Assembly: GCA_016870355.1 (NCBI GenBank) | Contig: VGBR01000007.1 | Coordinates: 62,001 to 126,000, forward strand | Length of the DNA stretch: 64,000 nt | Source of the DNA: Actinomycetota bacterium | GTDB lineage: Bacteria; Actinomycetota; Acidimicrobiia; IMCC26256; PALSA-555 | Direction of reading: 5' to 3' | Shown here: positions 43,639 to 51,843 of the stretch, piece after piece | Position numbering within the stretch: position 1 is the stretch's first letter | Layout of the letters: the number at the start of each line of letters is the position of its first letter | Translations under genes and position numbers: made by a program | The notes under the pieces: model-generated | Told to the model about the DNA's origin: nothing | Database searches by the model: none | The model's input: only the letters and a program-made list of their open reading frames with translations

Positions 43639-44550
43639 CTACTCAGCGCTGAGCCGCGGCAGCTCATGTGCCTGGGTGAGGTTCGGCTCGTAGAGATCGC
43701 CGAGCGACGCGACGCGGTCCAGCACGGCATCGGTCTGCAGGTCGAGCCCGTTCGGGTCGCCCGACTCGAGCGCCGCGCTCACCTCGTCCCACGAGACCGG
43801 TGCCGACACCGAAGGTCGCGTGCGTGCCCGCAGCGAATACGCGCACACGGTGGTCTTGTGGCGATCGTTCTGGCTCCAGTCGACGAAGACCTTCCCGCGC
43901 CGTTGGTCGCGCGCCATGATCACAGTGACGCGCTTGGGATCCCGCTCCACGAGCACTTCGCCGAGCGCGCGGGCGAACGTCTTCGTCTCTTCAGCTGTTG
44001 CACCGCGGACCGGCACCGCCAGGTGCAACCCCTTCCCGCCCGATGTCTTGACGACCGACGTGAGGCCGACCTCGTCGAGAAGCCCGCGCAGATCGAGGGC
44101 AACACGACAGCAGTCGAGGATGCTCGCCGGCGCACCCGGATCGAGGTCGAGGACCAACGAGGTGGGGTGCTCGGAATCGTCGACGGTGGCTTGGAGCGTA
44201 TGGAGCTCGAGCGCCGCTAGGTTCGCCATCCACACCAATGTCGGCACGTCGTCGACCACGCACGCGATCAGCTCGTCACCCGCCTCGACCTGGGCGGTCT
44301 GGACCCAGTCGGGAGCATGGGGCGGGCAGCGCTTCTCGAAGAACGAGGGCCCTTCGACCCCGTCGGGCCAGCGCACCATGGTGACGGCCCGTCGGCGCAG
44401 GTGCGGCAACATCACCGGGGCGATGCGGGCGTAGTAGTCGATGACCCCGGCTTTCGTAAGGCCTGTAGCCGGGTACATGACCTTTTCGAGGTTCGAGAGC
44501 GTGAGGCGACGCCCCTCGATCTCGGTCACAGTCTTGGACGACTCGGCCAC
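43639..44550 (-). CDS. LigD-type polymerase/primase domain protein (NHEJ)
   Basis: 303 aa, stand-alone PolDom of LigD that fills gaps at Ku-bound ends. ALELHTLQATVDDS..., SLVLDLDPG (catalytic Asp pair), VVKTSGGKGLHLAVPV (conserved Ser/Gly/Lys loop) and GKVFVDWSQND are the family motifs. There is no ATP ligase or phosphoesterase domain in this chain, so a separate ligase is needed. The start is GTG 44550. It is divergent from the Ku gene, 118 bp between starts, a common NHEJ arrangement in actinobacteria. Confidence 0.93.
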   Translation of the reverse strand: MAESSKTVTEIEGRRLTLSNLEKVMYPATGLTKAGVIDYYARIAPVMLPHLRRRAVTMVRWPDGVEGPSFFEKRCPPHAPDWVQTAQVEAGDELIACVVDDVPTLVWMANLAALELHTLQATVDDSEHPTSLVLDLDPGAPASILDCCRVALDLRGLLDEVGLTSVVKTSGGKGLHLAVPVRGATAEETKTFARALGEVLVERDPKRVTVIMARDQRRGKVFVDWSQNDRHKTTVCAYSLRARTRPSVSAPVSWDEVSAALESGDPNGLDLQTDAVLDRVASLGDLYEPNLTQAHELPRLSAE

Positions 44551-44668
44551 GCTCTGCGAACCTAGTAGCGCCTCGATCCAGCGACGCTTGCCGGAGGACC
44601 GCCGAGCGAGCGCCGCGAGACGGGTATCCCGGCTCGCAGCGAGCGAGGCCATGAAGGAGGTGGAGAAC

Positions 44669-45511
44669 GTGCCGAGTGCCATTTGGAGCGGAAACATCGG
44701 GTTCGGGCTCGTGAGCGTGCCCGTGAAGGTGGTCTCCGCCACCAAGAGCCGCGACGTGCGGTTCAACCAGCTCGAGGCCGAGACGGGTGCTCGCATCCGA
44801 TACCGGAAGGTCTCCGACGCCACCGGCAACGAGGTGTCGCAAGAGCAGATCGTGAAGGGCTACGAGGTCGCGCCCGGCCAGTACGTGGTCGTCGAGGACG
44901 AGGACCTCAAGGCGCTCGCGCCCAAAGCGAGCCGCATGATCGAGATCGAGGACTTCGTGGATCTCGACGAGATCGACCCGATCTTCTTCGAGAACCCGTA
45001 TTACCTGTCACCCGAGCCGGGCGCAGCGAAGGCGTACCGGTTGCTCGTCGAAGCGATGACGCAGCTCCGCAAGGTCGCAGTCGGTCGCGTGGTGATGCGC
45101 TCGAAGGAGAGCCTGGTCGCGATCCGTCCTCTCGATGGCATCCTCTGTCTGGAGACGATGCGTTACGCCGACGAGATCAACTCGGCGGACGGGGTGATGC
45201 CCGACGAGAGCGTGCCCGAGCCGACTGAGCGCGAGCTCGAGATGGCCAAGCAGCTGATCGACGCGCTGACGTCGGAGTTCGACCCGACGAAGTACGAGGA
45301 CCAGTACCGCGAGCAGCTGCTGTCGCTCATCGAGGCGAAGGCCGCGGGGCACGAGATCGTGGCCGAGCCGATGGTCGAGGATCAGGGCAAGGTCGTCGAC
45401 CTCATGGCCGCACTCGAAGCCAGCCTCGCCCGCGCCGGTCGAGGTGGCGCCGCAGCCGAAGAGAAGCCCGCGGCGGAGAAGCCGAAGAAGCGGTCTCGCA
45501 AGTCCGCCTAG
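44669..45511 (+). CDS. ku: Ku protein (bacterial NHEJ)
   Basis: 280 aa, homodimeric ring that binds DNA double-strand ends. SAIWSGNIGFGLVSVPVKVVSATKSRDVRFNQLE is replaced in part elsewhere, but the N-terminal Ku core (AIWSGNIGFGLV, RYRKVS, GYEVAPGQYVVVED) and the beta-barrel bridge segment (RVVMRSKESLVAIRPLDG) are clear. A Lys/Ala-rich tail (EKPAAEKPKKRSRK) follows, as in mycobacterial Ku. An excellent AAGGAGG ribosome site lies 8 bp before GTG 44669. It acts with the divergent LigD-Pol. Confidence 0.95.
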   Translation: MPSAIWSGNIGFGLVSVPVKVVSATKSRDVRFNQLEAETGARIRYRKVSDATGNEVSQEQIVKGYEVAPGQYVVVEDEDLKALAPKASRMIEIEDFVDLDEIDPIFFENPYYLSPEPGAAKAYRLLVEAMTQLRKVAVGRVVMRSKESLVAIRPLDGILCLETMRYADEINSADGVMPDESVPEPTERELEMAKQLIDALTSEFDPTKYEDQYREQLLSLIEAKAAGHEIVAEPMVEDQGKVVDLMAALEASLARAGRGGAAAEEKPAAEKPKKRSRKSA

Positions 45512-45581
45512 CGCGCGTGCGTCGCACCGTGCGTTCCCGGCCGGCGGGGCGCCGACCCCGCTGCTCGTGTCCGACTGTTGC

Positions 45582-46472
45582 TCATGAGGCGAGACCCGGC
45601 CATGGAGTGAGCGGCAAGCCCTTGGTGGGCATGGACTCCCAGGCCCAGAGTCCGCCCGGAACCGCGTCCGTCGCATAGAGGGTGCGGCCGTCGTCGCCGC
45701 CGAAGCAGCAGTTGGTGGTGACGCCGGCGCCGGGGAGTGGCAGCTCTTCGACGACCGTGCCGTCAGGCTCCAGGATCGTGACGCCGTGGATCCCGCCGGC
45801 CACGTACAAGCGCCCGTGGACGTCGACGCAGAAGCCGTCACCAGTGCGCTCGACGAACCGATCGAGCTCGCCGTCGTCGTGCACCCGCACGAGCCCGAAG
45901 TGCGGCCGACCCATCAGCCCGTTCTCGACGATGACGATCGTGCCGTCAGGCTCCAGCCCGATGCCGTTCGGGTAGTAGAGCCCGTCGGCGACGAGCGACA
46001 GCTCACCGTCGCGACCGAGCGCCCACACGCGCCCACGCGCGTCGGCGGGGAGCGGATACGCGGGTGGGTCGGTGAAGTACACGGTGCCGTCGCGCGCCAC
46101 GACGAGGTCGTTCGGTGCTTGGAGCGCGTCAGGTGTCACGTAGTGGACTTCGCCATCGGTGGTGACGCATTGGAGACCCGAGCGCGTCGGTCGATAGGGC
46201 GGTGGGTGCTCGAACAGCCCGACGGCTTCGAAGTCGAGTCCGCCGTTCTGGGTCACGAGGAAGCCGCCGTCGACGCACGGCGCGGCTCCGTTTGGCCCGC
46301 CATCGGTCTCGGCGAAGCGCGTGCTGGCTCCCGCGGCAACGTCGATGCGGAAGAGCGCACCCTCGGAGACACTCGTGCACACGATCGATGCGGGTTGGTC
46401 GGCGGTCGCGGCACACCACACCGGACCCTCGCCGAACGGCGGTGAGTCGCAGACCCGCAGCGGGCCGTTCAT
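45582..46472 (-). CDS. SMP-30/gluconolactonase-like beta-propeller
   Basis: 296 aa, cytoplasmic. The blades show FGEGPVW, ETDGGPNGAAPC, APNDLVVARDGTVYFTDPP and YYPNGIGLEPDG, with Glu, Asn and Asp metal ligands of SMP-30 (lactonase). The start (MNGPLRV) overlaps the stop of the upstream binding-protein gene in an ATGA. It ends a four-gene operon with cytochrome b-like, cytochrome c and PBP-like genes. Lactone hydrolysis is the family role; the natural lactone is unknown. Confidence 0.88.
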   Translation of the reverse strand: MNGPLRVCDSPPFGEGPVWCAATADQPASIVCTSVSEGALFRIDVAAGASTRFAETDGGPNGAAPCVDGGFLVTQNGGLDFEAVGLFEHPPPYRPTRSGLQCVTTDGEVHYVTPDALQAPNDLVVARDGTVYFTDPPAYPLPADARGRVWALGRDGELSLVADGLYYPNGIGLEPDGTIVIVENGLMGRPHFGLVRVHDDGELDRFVERTGDGFCVDVHGRLYVAGGIHGVTILEPDGTVVEELPLPGAGVTTNCCFGGDDGRTLYATDAVPGGLWAWESMPTKGLPLTPWPGLAS

Positions 46473-47527
46473 GCGCTCGTGTCGACCTGCACCGTCTTGC
46501 CGTCGCGCCACTCCCGAAGCACGAGGTACTCACCCTTCAGGGCCGCGTGATCCCAGACGCCGAATCCCATCGTCGTGCCCTCGCGACCGCAGGTCGCAGG
46601 CAGCTGCTTCACGCGCTCTAGCGCTTCACGAAGACCGTCGCGGGTGAGGTGATCGGCGCGCGCGATCGCTTCGCCCACAAGGCGGCCGATGTCGTACACC
46701 GCGCACGACACCGGTCCCGCGGCGATCGCGGCTTCCTGTTCCCGCAGCTGCGCGCGCATCACGTTGTCGTCAGCGATCGCGTCGAGGTACTCCCAACCGC
46801 GCCACCCGTCGCGCCAGTCGGGGCGCGCGTATCCGAACATGAGCGCGCTGTTGGCCACAACGGGCACGTCCCACGAGAGCTCTTCCAACGCGACCGCGAC
46901 CGCGTGCGACGCCATGCCCAGTCCGAGGTACACGAGCGAGTCGGGCCCGAGATCGCGGAGGCGCGCGATCGGCGCGCTGAGGTCCTCGGACATCGGAGAG
47001 ATCGCGATCGATCCAGCCGTCTCGAGGCCGAGTGAGCTCCGTGCGTCGTCGAAGCACTCGGCGTAGCGCTTGCCGACGGGCGACTGGTCGTGGACGATCG
47101 CGGGCCGCCGCAGCCCTCGCTGCGCAAGACGCGCCGCGAGCACCGCTGGCTCCTCTTCGAGCGAGCCGACTTGGTAGTGGAACCCGAAGACGCCTCGGGT
47201 CCGCTCGCCCCCGGTGTAGTTGATGCTGGGCAGGCCGAACTCGTCGAAGCGCGGCTGGGTGATGAGCCCGTTGTCGCTGATCGACGGGCCGACCACGAGG
47301 AGGCAGCCCGATGTCTCGAGCTCGCGGAACGACGTGATGACGTCGTGCTCGGTGCCCGCGGGGAGCCCGCGCGCGTGGTTGGCGACCAGCTCGAGCTCCC
47401 GGTCGACGCGACCTTGGGAAGCCACGGTGTCGAAGCCAAGGCGGAACGCGGTCTGCAGTGCCGCGCCGCCGTCACCCTGCGGGAAGTCGTAGAGGAACCC
47501 GATTCGAAGGGGCGCGGCGCCGGGCAC
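46469..47527 (-). CDS. type 1 periplasmic-binding-like protein without signal peptide
   Basis: 352 aa, folds like branched-chain amino-acid/amide receptors: PLRIGFLYDFPQGDGGAALQTAF, GCLLVVGPSISDNGLI, LRRPAIVHDQSPVGKRYAE, YLGLGMASHAVAV and the C-terminal RDGLREALERVKQLPATCGREGTTMGFG. It begins PGAAPLRIGF with no export signal, so it is likely cytosolic or an unusual receptor. No permease is adjacent. It starts 2 bp after the cytochrome c stop and is coupled to SMP-30. Ligand unknown. Confidence 0.82.
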   Translation of the reverse strand: MPGAAPLRIGFLYDFPQGDGGAALQTAFRLGFDTVASQGRVDRELELVANHARGLPAGTEHDVITSFRELETSGCLLVVGPSISDNGLITQPRFDEFGLPSINYTGGERTRGVFGFHYQVGSLEEEPAVLAARLAQRGLRRPAIVHDQSPVGKRYAECFDDARSSLGLETAGSIAISPMSEDLSAPIARLRDLGPDSLVYLGLGMASHAVAVALEELSWDVPVVANSALMFGYARPDWRDGWRGWEYLDAIADDNVMRAQLREQEAAIAAGPVSCAVYDIGRLVGEAIARADHLTRDGLREALERVKQLPATCGREGTTMGFGVWDHAALKGEYLVLREWRDGKTVQVDTSA

Positions 47528-47529
47528 TG

Positions 47530-47856
47530 CTACTTGAGAGAACGCGTGTATTCGACGACCTGGCGGATCTCGTCGTCGCTGAGCGAACCGGAGAAGCCAG
47601 GCATCGCGCCCTGGCCTTCCTCGACGAACGCGATCTGGTCTTCGATGTCGGGGTACTTCTCCTCGACCACGCCCGCAAGCTGCGGGCCGAGCCCGCCACC
47701 GCCGTCACCGCCGTGACAGCTCGCGCAGTTCGCGTCGTAGACCGCTGCGCTCGGGGTCAGCGTGCCGCCACCTTCGTTGCCGAACAGCATGACGACGAAG
47801 AACAACGCCCCGGCGAGGGCCAAGACCTCGATCACCGTCACGATCCGCTTGAACAT
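47530..47856 (-). CDS. membrane-anchored mono-heme cytochrome c
   Basis: 108 aa. An N-terminal anchor (FKRIVTVIEVLALAGALFFVVMLF) is followed by the c-type domain with CASCHGGDG (heme-binding CxxCH) and MPGF, a probable distal Met. ATG 47856 lies 2 bp after the stop of the b-type gene. Together they probably form a small quinol- or metal-linked electron carrier outside the membrane. Its electron donor and acceptor are unknown. Confidence 0.93.
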   Translation of the reverse strand: MFKRIVTVIEVLALAGALFFVVMLFGNEGGGTLTPSAAVYDANCASCHGGDGGGGLGPQLAGVVEEKYPDIEDQIAFVEEGQGAMPGFSGSLSDDEIRQVVEYTRSLK

Positions 47857-47858
47857 GA

Positions 47859-48440
47859 TCAGAACGCCGGGTTGGGTGCGTCGGACGAGGTGAAGAACCA
47901 CAGGCTGCTCGTCAGGAACAGCACGACGAGTGCTGCGAACACGAGCCCGCCCACGACAGGAAGCGTCCAGTCAGGCAGCCCGTGTAAGCGCACGGCGAGC
48001 ACCTTCGTCACAAAGGCGCCATAGAAGATGCATCCGACGATCGAGTGGATGAACACCCGAGTGGAGCCCGATTGGAAGCCGAGCGACCACAGACACTGGT
48101 AGGCGACGGGGAGCGTCACGACGAACGCGAGCGTGCCCGTGAGCCGGTGCGCGTCTCCCAGCCATGGCGGCATGGTCTTCGGCCACTTGAGCTTTCCGTA
48201 CAGCCGCATCGCGAGGAGCACCTGGACGACGGCGAGCAGCACCGCGATGGTTGCGAGCGACGCCTTCATCTGGATGGTGCCGCTCCAGATGAAGTCGTAC
48301 GGGAGCTTGTTGGCGACGGGTGTGTGCTCGTGCGCGTAGACCCCGAGGAGCACGGAGACCGCCGCGCCGGCGAGGAAGATGCCGAGCGGCTTGGGGCTGA
48401 TCGCAGGCTTTACGCTCGCACCCACCGTCGTCGCCGTCAT
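47859..48440 (-). CDS. DUF6529-like multi-pass membrane protein (possible cytochrome b)
   Basis: 193 aa with five membrane helices, e.g. LGIFLAGAAVSVLLGVYAHE, ATIAVLLAVVQVLLAMRLYG and LPVVGGLVFAALVVLFLTSS. His in AHRLTGTLAF and FIHSIVGC are spaced on adjacent helices and could ligate heme b, as in small b561-type proteins. It is the first gene of the operon with the anchored cytochrome c, which supports an electron-transfer role. Heme ligation is inference. Confidence 0.75.
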   Translation of the reverse strand: MTATTVGASVKPAISPKPLGIFLAGAAVSVLLGVYAHEHTPVANKLPYDFIWSGTIQMKASLATIAVLLAVVQVLLAMRLYGKLKWPKTMPPWLGDAHRLTGTLAFVVTLPVAYQCLWSLGFQSGSTRVFIHSIVGCIFYGAFVTKVLAVRLHGLPDWTLPVVGGLVFAALVVLFLTSSLWFFTSSDAPNPAF

Positions 48441-48499
48441 GCGCGTGCATCCTGTCGCAGGCAGGCACGCACCGACAACCTCCGCGTAATGTGCCGCCC

Positions 48500-50389
48500 G
48501 TGAAGCCGATGCGGCGGTCGGTGGGGCAGAAGGTTCGGTACCGGTTCGACAACACGATCGCCCGCGGGACGTTGCCGGTCATCGGCTACCTCGCCCTGCT
48601 CACGTTCGGTCTCGTGTTCTTCGCGGCGCTCATCCTCGCCGTCACGGGCACGGGCATCAACGAGAAGAAGACCGGGCTCGGCGAGGCGTTCTGGCAGAGC
48701 CTCCTGCGCATCCTCGACCCCGGCACGTTCTCGGGCGACAACGGCTGGTTCCTGCGCATCGTCATGCTGGTCGTCACGCTGATCGGCATCTCGATCGCGG
48801 CGGTGCTCATCGGTCTGATCGCGAGCGGTATCGAGCAGCGCATCGATCAGATGCGCCGAGGCCGTAGCGCCGTCGTCGAGAAGGACCACACGCTGATCCT
48901 CGGCTTCTCGCCACGCATCTACACGGTTGTGTCCGAGCTTTGCATCGCCAACGAGAACCGCAAGAAGCCGGCCATCGTGGTGCTCGCCGATCGTGACAAG
49001 CAGGAGATGGAGGATGAGCTCGCGACGCGCATCGAGGAGCTGCGCGGGACACGCGTCGTGGTCCGCACCGGCAGCCCGTCAAGCCTGCACGACCTTGCCA
49101 TCGCGAACGTGGGCGAGGCGCGTTCGGTGATCATCCTCGGCAATGACGACGATTCGGGTGACGCGGGAGTCGTGAAGGCCGTGCTCGCGGTGCTGCACGC
49201 GGTCGACCCTACGCACGGCACTCCGATCGTCGCTGAAGTCAACGATGCCGCGACGGCACGGGCGCTCGCCGAAGCGAGCGCAGGGCGCGTGCTCACCGTC
49301 CGCGCCACTGATGTCATCGCGCGGATCACGGCACAGGCATGCCGACAGGCCGGTCTCAGCGCGGTCTGTCAGGACCTGCTCGACTTCGATGGCGATGAGC
49401 TCTACTTCTCGCCAGCGACGCCACTGGTCGGGAAGACCTTCGGCGAAAGCCTCCTTGCGTACGAGGAGTCGTCCATCATCGGTGTGCGCCACGCGGACGG
49501 GAGGATCGCGGTCAACCCGCCGATGGAGACCGTGCTCGCCGACGGCGACGAGGTGATCGCCCTCGCCGAAGACGACGACCGGGTGGTCTTCACGGGCGTT
49601 CGAGAAGAAGCCGCGGGAGATGTGACGCTCGGCCCGTCACAGAGCGGACCCGAGCAGCTCCTGGTCGTCGGTTGGAACTGGCTCGGGCCGGCGGTGCTCA
49701 CCGAGCTCGATCAGTTCGTGCCGCCGCGGTCCGCCGTCGACGTGCTCGTGGATCCCGACTTGGTGCCCCCCGAACAGCTCGAAGAGCTGCCGGTCCAACG
49801 CTTGCGGGTGCGGTTCGAAGCCGAGCGCGCCGATCTCGACGAGCTCACCGACACCGTGAGCGGCCGGACCTTCGACCACGTCATCATCCTCGGGTACCGC
49901 GACGGCTTGACCCCGTCAGAAGCCGACGCGCGCACGCTCCTCACCTTGTTGCTGCTGCGCCGGGCTCTGCGCGAGTCCGCCGTGAAGGGTGGTCAGTGCC
50001 GCATCGTCACCGAGCTGCTCGACGCGGGTGACGTGGAGCTTGCGCAAGCGACGGGCGCCGACGACTTCGTGGTGAGCGACGCGCTCTCGAGCTACATGCT
50101 CACGCAGCTCTCGGAGAACCCCGAGCTCGATCCGGTGTTCACCGACCTCTTCGACGCCGAAGGCTCGGCGATCGGGCTGAAGCCCGCGATGTGGTACGTG
50201 CGTGAGAACGGTGAAGTTCCGTTCGCACGACTCGTGGCCGCGGCGCGTGCGCGCGGAGAAATCGCGGTCGGGTACCGGCGCACCCACGGTGCTGATGGCG
50301 GACCCGAGGTGGTGATGAACCCGCCGAAGTCCAGCGGCGTGGCGCTGACGGCGGAGGACCAGCTCGTGGTCATCGGACCACCGGAGTGA
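48500..50389 (+). CDS. CASTOR/POLLUX-like ion channel with two RCK-type domains
   Basis: About 629 aa. Two N-terminal helices (VIGYLALLTFGLVFFAALILAV, FLRIVMLVVTLIGISIAAVLIGLIA) flank a pore-like loop (FWQSLLRILDPGTFSGDNGW), and the DPGTFSGD stretch is diagnostic. Two TrkA-N/RCK-like Rossmann modules follow (HTLILGFSPRIYTVVSEL; LLVVGWNWLGPAV), each with a regulatory C-part. Plant relatives are nuclear-envelope cation channels; bacterial ones are poorly studied. The start is GTG 48500, with another in-frame GTG at 48491. Its stop overlaps the acyltransferase start. Confidence 0.88.
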   Translation: MKPMRRSVGQKVRYRFDNTIARGTLPVIGYLALLTFGLVFFAALILAVTGTGINEKKTGLGEAFWQSLLRILDPGTFSGDNGWFLRIVMLVVTLIGISIAAVLIGLIASGIEQRIDQMRRGRSAVVEKDHTLILGFSPRIYTVVSELCIANENRKKPAIVVLADRDKQEMEDELATRIEELRGTRVVVRTGSPSSLHDLAIANVGEARSVIILGNDDDSGDAGVVKAVLAVLHAVDPTHGTPIVAEVNDAATARALAEASAGRVLTVRATDVIARITAQACRQAGLSAVCQDLLDFDGDELYFSPATPLVGKTFGESLLAYEESSIIGVRHADGRIAVNPPMETVLADGDEVIALAEDDDRVVFTGVREEAAGDVTLGPSQSGPEQLLVVGWNWLGPAVLTELDQFVPPRSAVDVLVDPDLVPPEQLEELPVQRLRVRFEAERADLDELTDTVSGRTFDHVIILGYRDGLTPSEADARTLLTLLLLRRALRESAVKGGQCRIVTELLDAGDVELAQATGADDFVVSDALSSYMLTQLSENPELDPVFTDLFDAEGSAIGLKPAMWYVRENGEVPFARLVAAARARGEIAVGYRRTHGADGGPEVVMNPPKSSGVALTAEDQLVVIGPPE

Positions 50390-51009
50390 TCTCGCTTGAG
50401 AGGGGAGGCTTGGTTCGGCGCGTCTGGGAGCTGATGGTGCGGCGAGGCGCGATCACGCCTCGTTCGTTCGCGGCTCGCAAGTTCCGCGGGTTCGGTGCGG
50501 GAAGTGCGATCTGCTTCCCAGTCGGCGCGCTCTTCGGCGAGCGTTACATCACGATCGGCGAGGGCACGATCATCGGTCCGTTCTCGGCGGTCTCAGCTGG
50601 TGTCTCTCCGGAGCACGAGCTCGGTGACGTCGAGATCCTGAAGATCGGCAGCAACTCGCTGATCGGTCGCGGCTCGTCAGTGGTCGCGCACGAGCGCGTC
50701 GTCATCGGCGACGACGTGTTCACCGGACCGAACATCTACGTGACCGACGCGAACCACGGCTACGAGGACATCGACACGCCCATCGGTCGGCAGTTCGCGC
50801 CGTCGAAGCCCGTCCACATTGGTGACGGATCGTGGCTCGGGCACGGTGTGGTCGTCCTTCCGGGCGTCACGATCGGCGCGCACGTCGTCGTGGGCGCGGG
50901 CTCGGTCGTGACCCACGACCTTCCCGACCGCTGCGTCGCCGTCGGCAACCCCGCCACGGTCATCCGCCGCCACGACGGCCAAGCCTGGGTCGACGTCGAC
51001 GAGCTGTAG
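50386..51009 (+). CDS. hexapeptide-repeat O-acyltransferase
   Basis: 207 aa, left-handed beta-helix of the LbetaH superfamily. IGEGTIIGPFSAVSAGV, IGSNSLIGRGSSVVAHERVVIGDDV, the catalytic His in DANHGYED and GHGVVVLPGVTIGAHVVVGAGSVV are clear. It resembles maltose/xenobiotic acetyltransferases. GTG 50386 overlaps the channel stop (GTGA), so they are translated together, an odd pairing. It ends right against the pirin gene on the other strand. Confidence 0.9.
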   Translation: MISLERGGLVRRVWELMVRRGAITPRSFAARKFRGFGAGSAICFPVGALFGERYITIGEGTIIGPFSAVSAGVSPEHELGDVEILKIGSNSLIGRGSSVVAHERVVIGDDVFTGPNIYVTDANHGYEDIDTPIGRQFAPSKPVHIGDGSWLGHGVVVLPGVTIGAHVVVGAGSVVTHDLPDRCVAVGNPATVIRRHDGQAWVDVDEL

Positions 51010-51714
51010 CTACGCGGTCTCCCAGATGAGGACTTCGGCGCCGTCGCCGCCGGCGGTGAGGTTGAGGGAGCCGGCTTCGGTGAAGCGGGCGGCGTCGCCG
51101 GTGTCGAGGTCGCCCGCGCCGTCGAGTGCGGCCGACCCGGTCGCGACGAACACGTGGGCGTTCGGTGCGTCGGGCACCTTCACCTCGTCGCCAGCGCGAA
51201 GCCGCCCGACCCAGAGCACCGCGTTCTCTTGGTGCATCGAGATCGCCCCATCGTGACCGCGTCCTGACGCCACCGGCACGAGCCCGCCGCGTCCGAGCGC
51301 GTCGGAGAGGTCCCGCTGCTCGTAGCTCGGCTCGACCCCCTTCACGTCTGGGAGCACCCACATCTGCACGAGGTGCACCTCGTTCGTCGCGCTCGCGTTC
51401 ACCTCGGAGTGGCGGATGCCGCGCCCGGCGCTCATGCGTTGGGCGAGGCCCGGGTAGATGACGTCGTGCGTGCCGATGCTGTCGCGATGCTCGAGCTCTC
51501 CATCGAGGACCCACGTGACGATCTCCATGTCGGCGTGCGGATGTGAACCGAATCCGCCACCCCCGGCGATGCGGTCGTCATTGCTCACGAGCAGCAATCC
51601 GTGGTGCGTGTTCTCGGGGTCGTAGTGACCGCCGAAGCTGAATGAATGCCACGAATCGAGTCATTCGATCTCGGTGTGGAACCGCGTGCCGGCGCGTCGC
51701 ACATCAATGACCAT
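51010..51714 (-). pseudogene. pirin-family gene with in-frame TGA at codon 18
   Basis: Read from ATG 51714 the frame gives MVIDVRRAG, then EIE-stop-LDSWHSFSFGG, and continues without another stop through HYDPENTHHG, FGSHPHADMEIVTWVLDGELEHRDS, QRMSAGRGIRHSE and the C-terminal cupin to 51010. Pirins usually have Trp where the TGA (51661-51663) stands. The iron ligands (H-P-H, E and later H) are all kept. No good start lies between the stop and the conserved region (TTG 51597 would remove the first strand). So this is a recent nonsense mutation, a read-through gene or a base error; TGA is a normal stop elsewhere here. Confidence 0.7.
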
Positions 51715-51777
51715 GCGCCAAGCATAGAAACCCCTACGCGCAGCGACGTCGTGTGGCTTTGCCGCCGACGTTGCGGC

Positions 51778-51802
51778 GGAGACGCAGCTTGCGGAGTCGA
51801 CC
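51778..51802 (+). repeat. possible internally deleted copy of the leader repeat
   Basis: GGAGACGCAGCTTGCGGAGTCGACC reads as the two ends of the 51-nt element (AGACGCAGC and GCGGAGTCGAC) with the middle missing. It lies 41 bp upstream of ATG 51844. This is a short match and may be chance. Confidence 0.3.
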
Positions 51803-51843
51803 ATCGAGGCGATTCGTGAGGCAGCGCCGGTAGCCTCGGTGTC

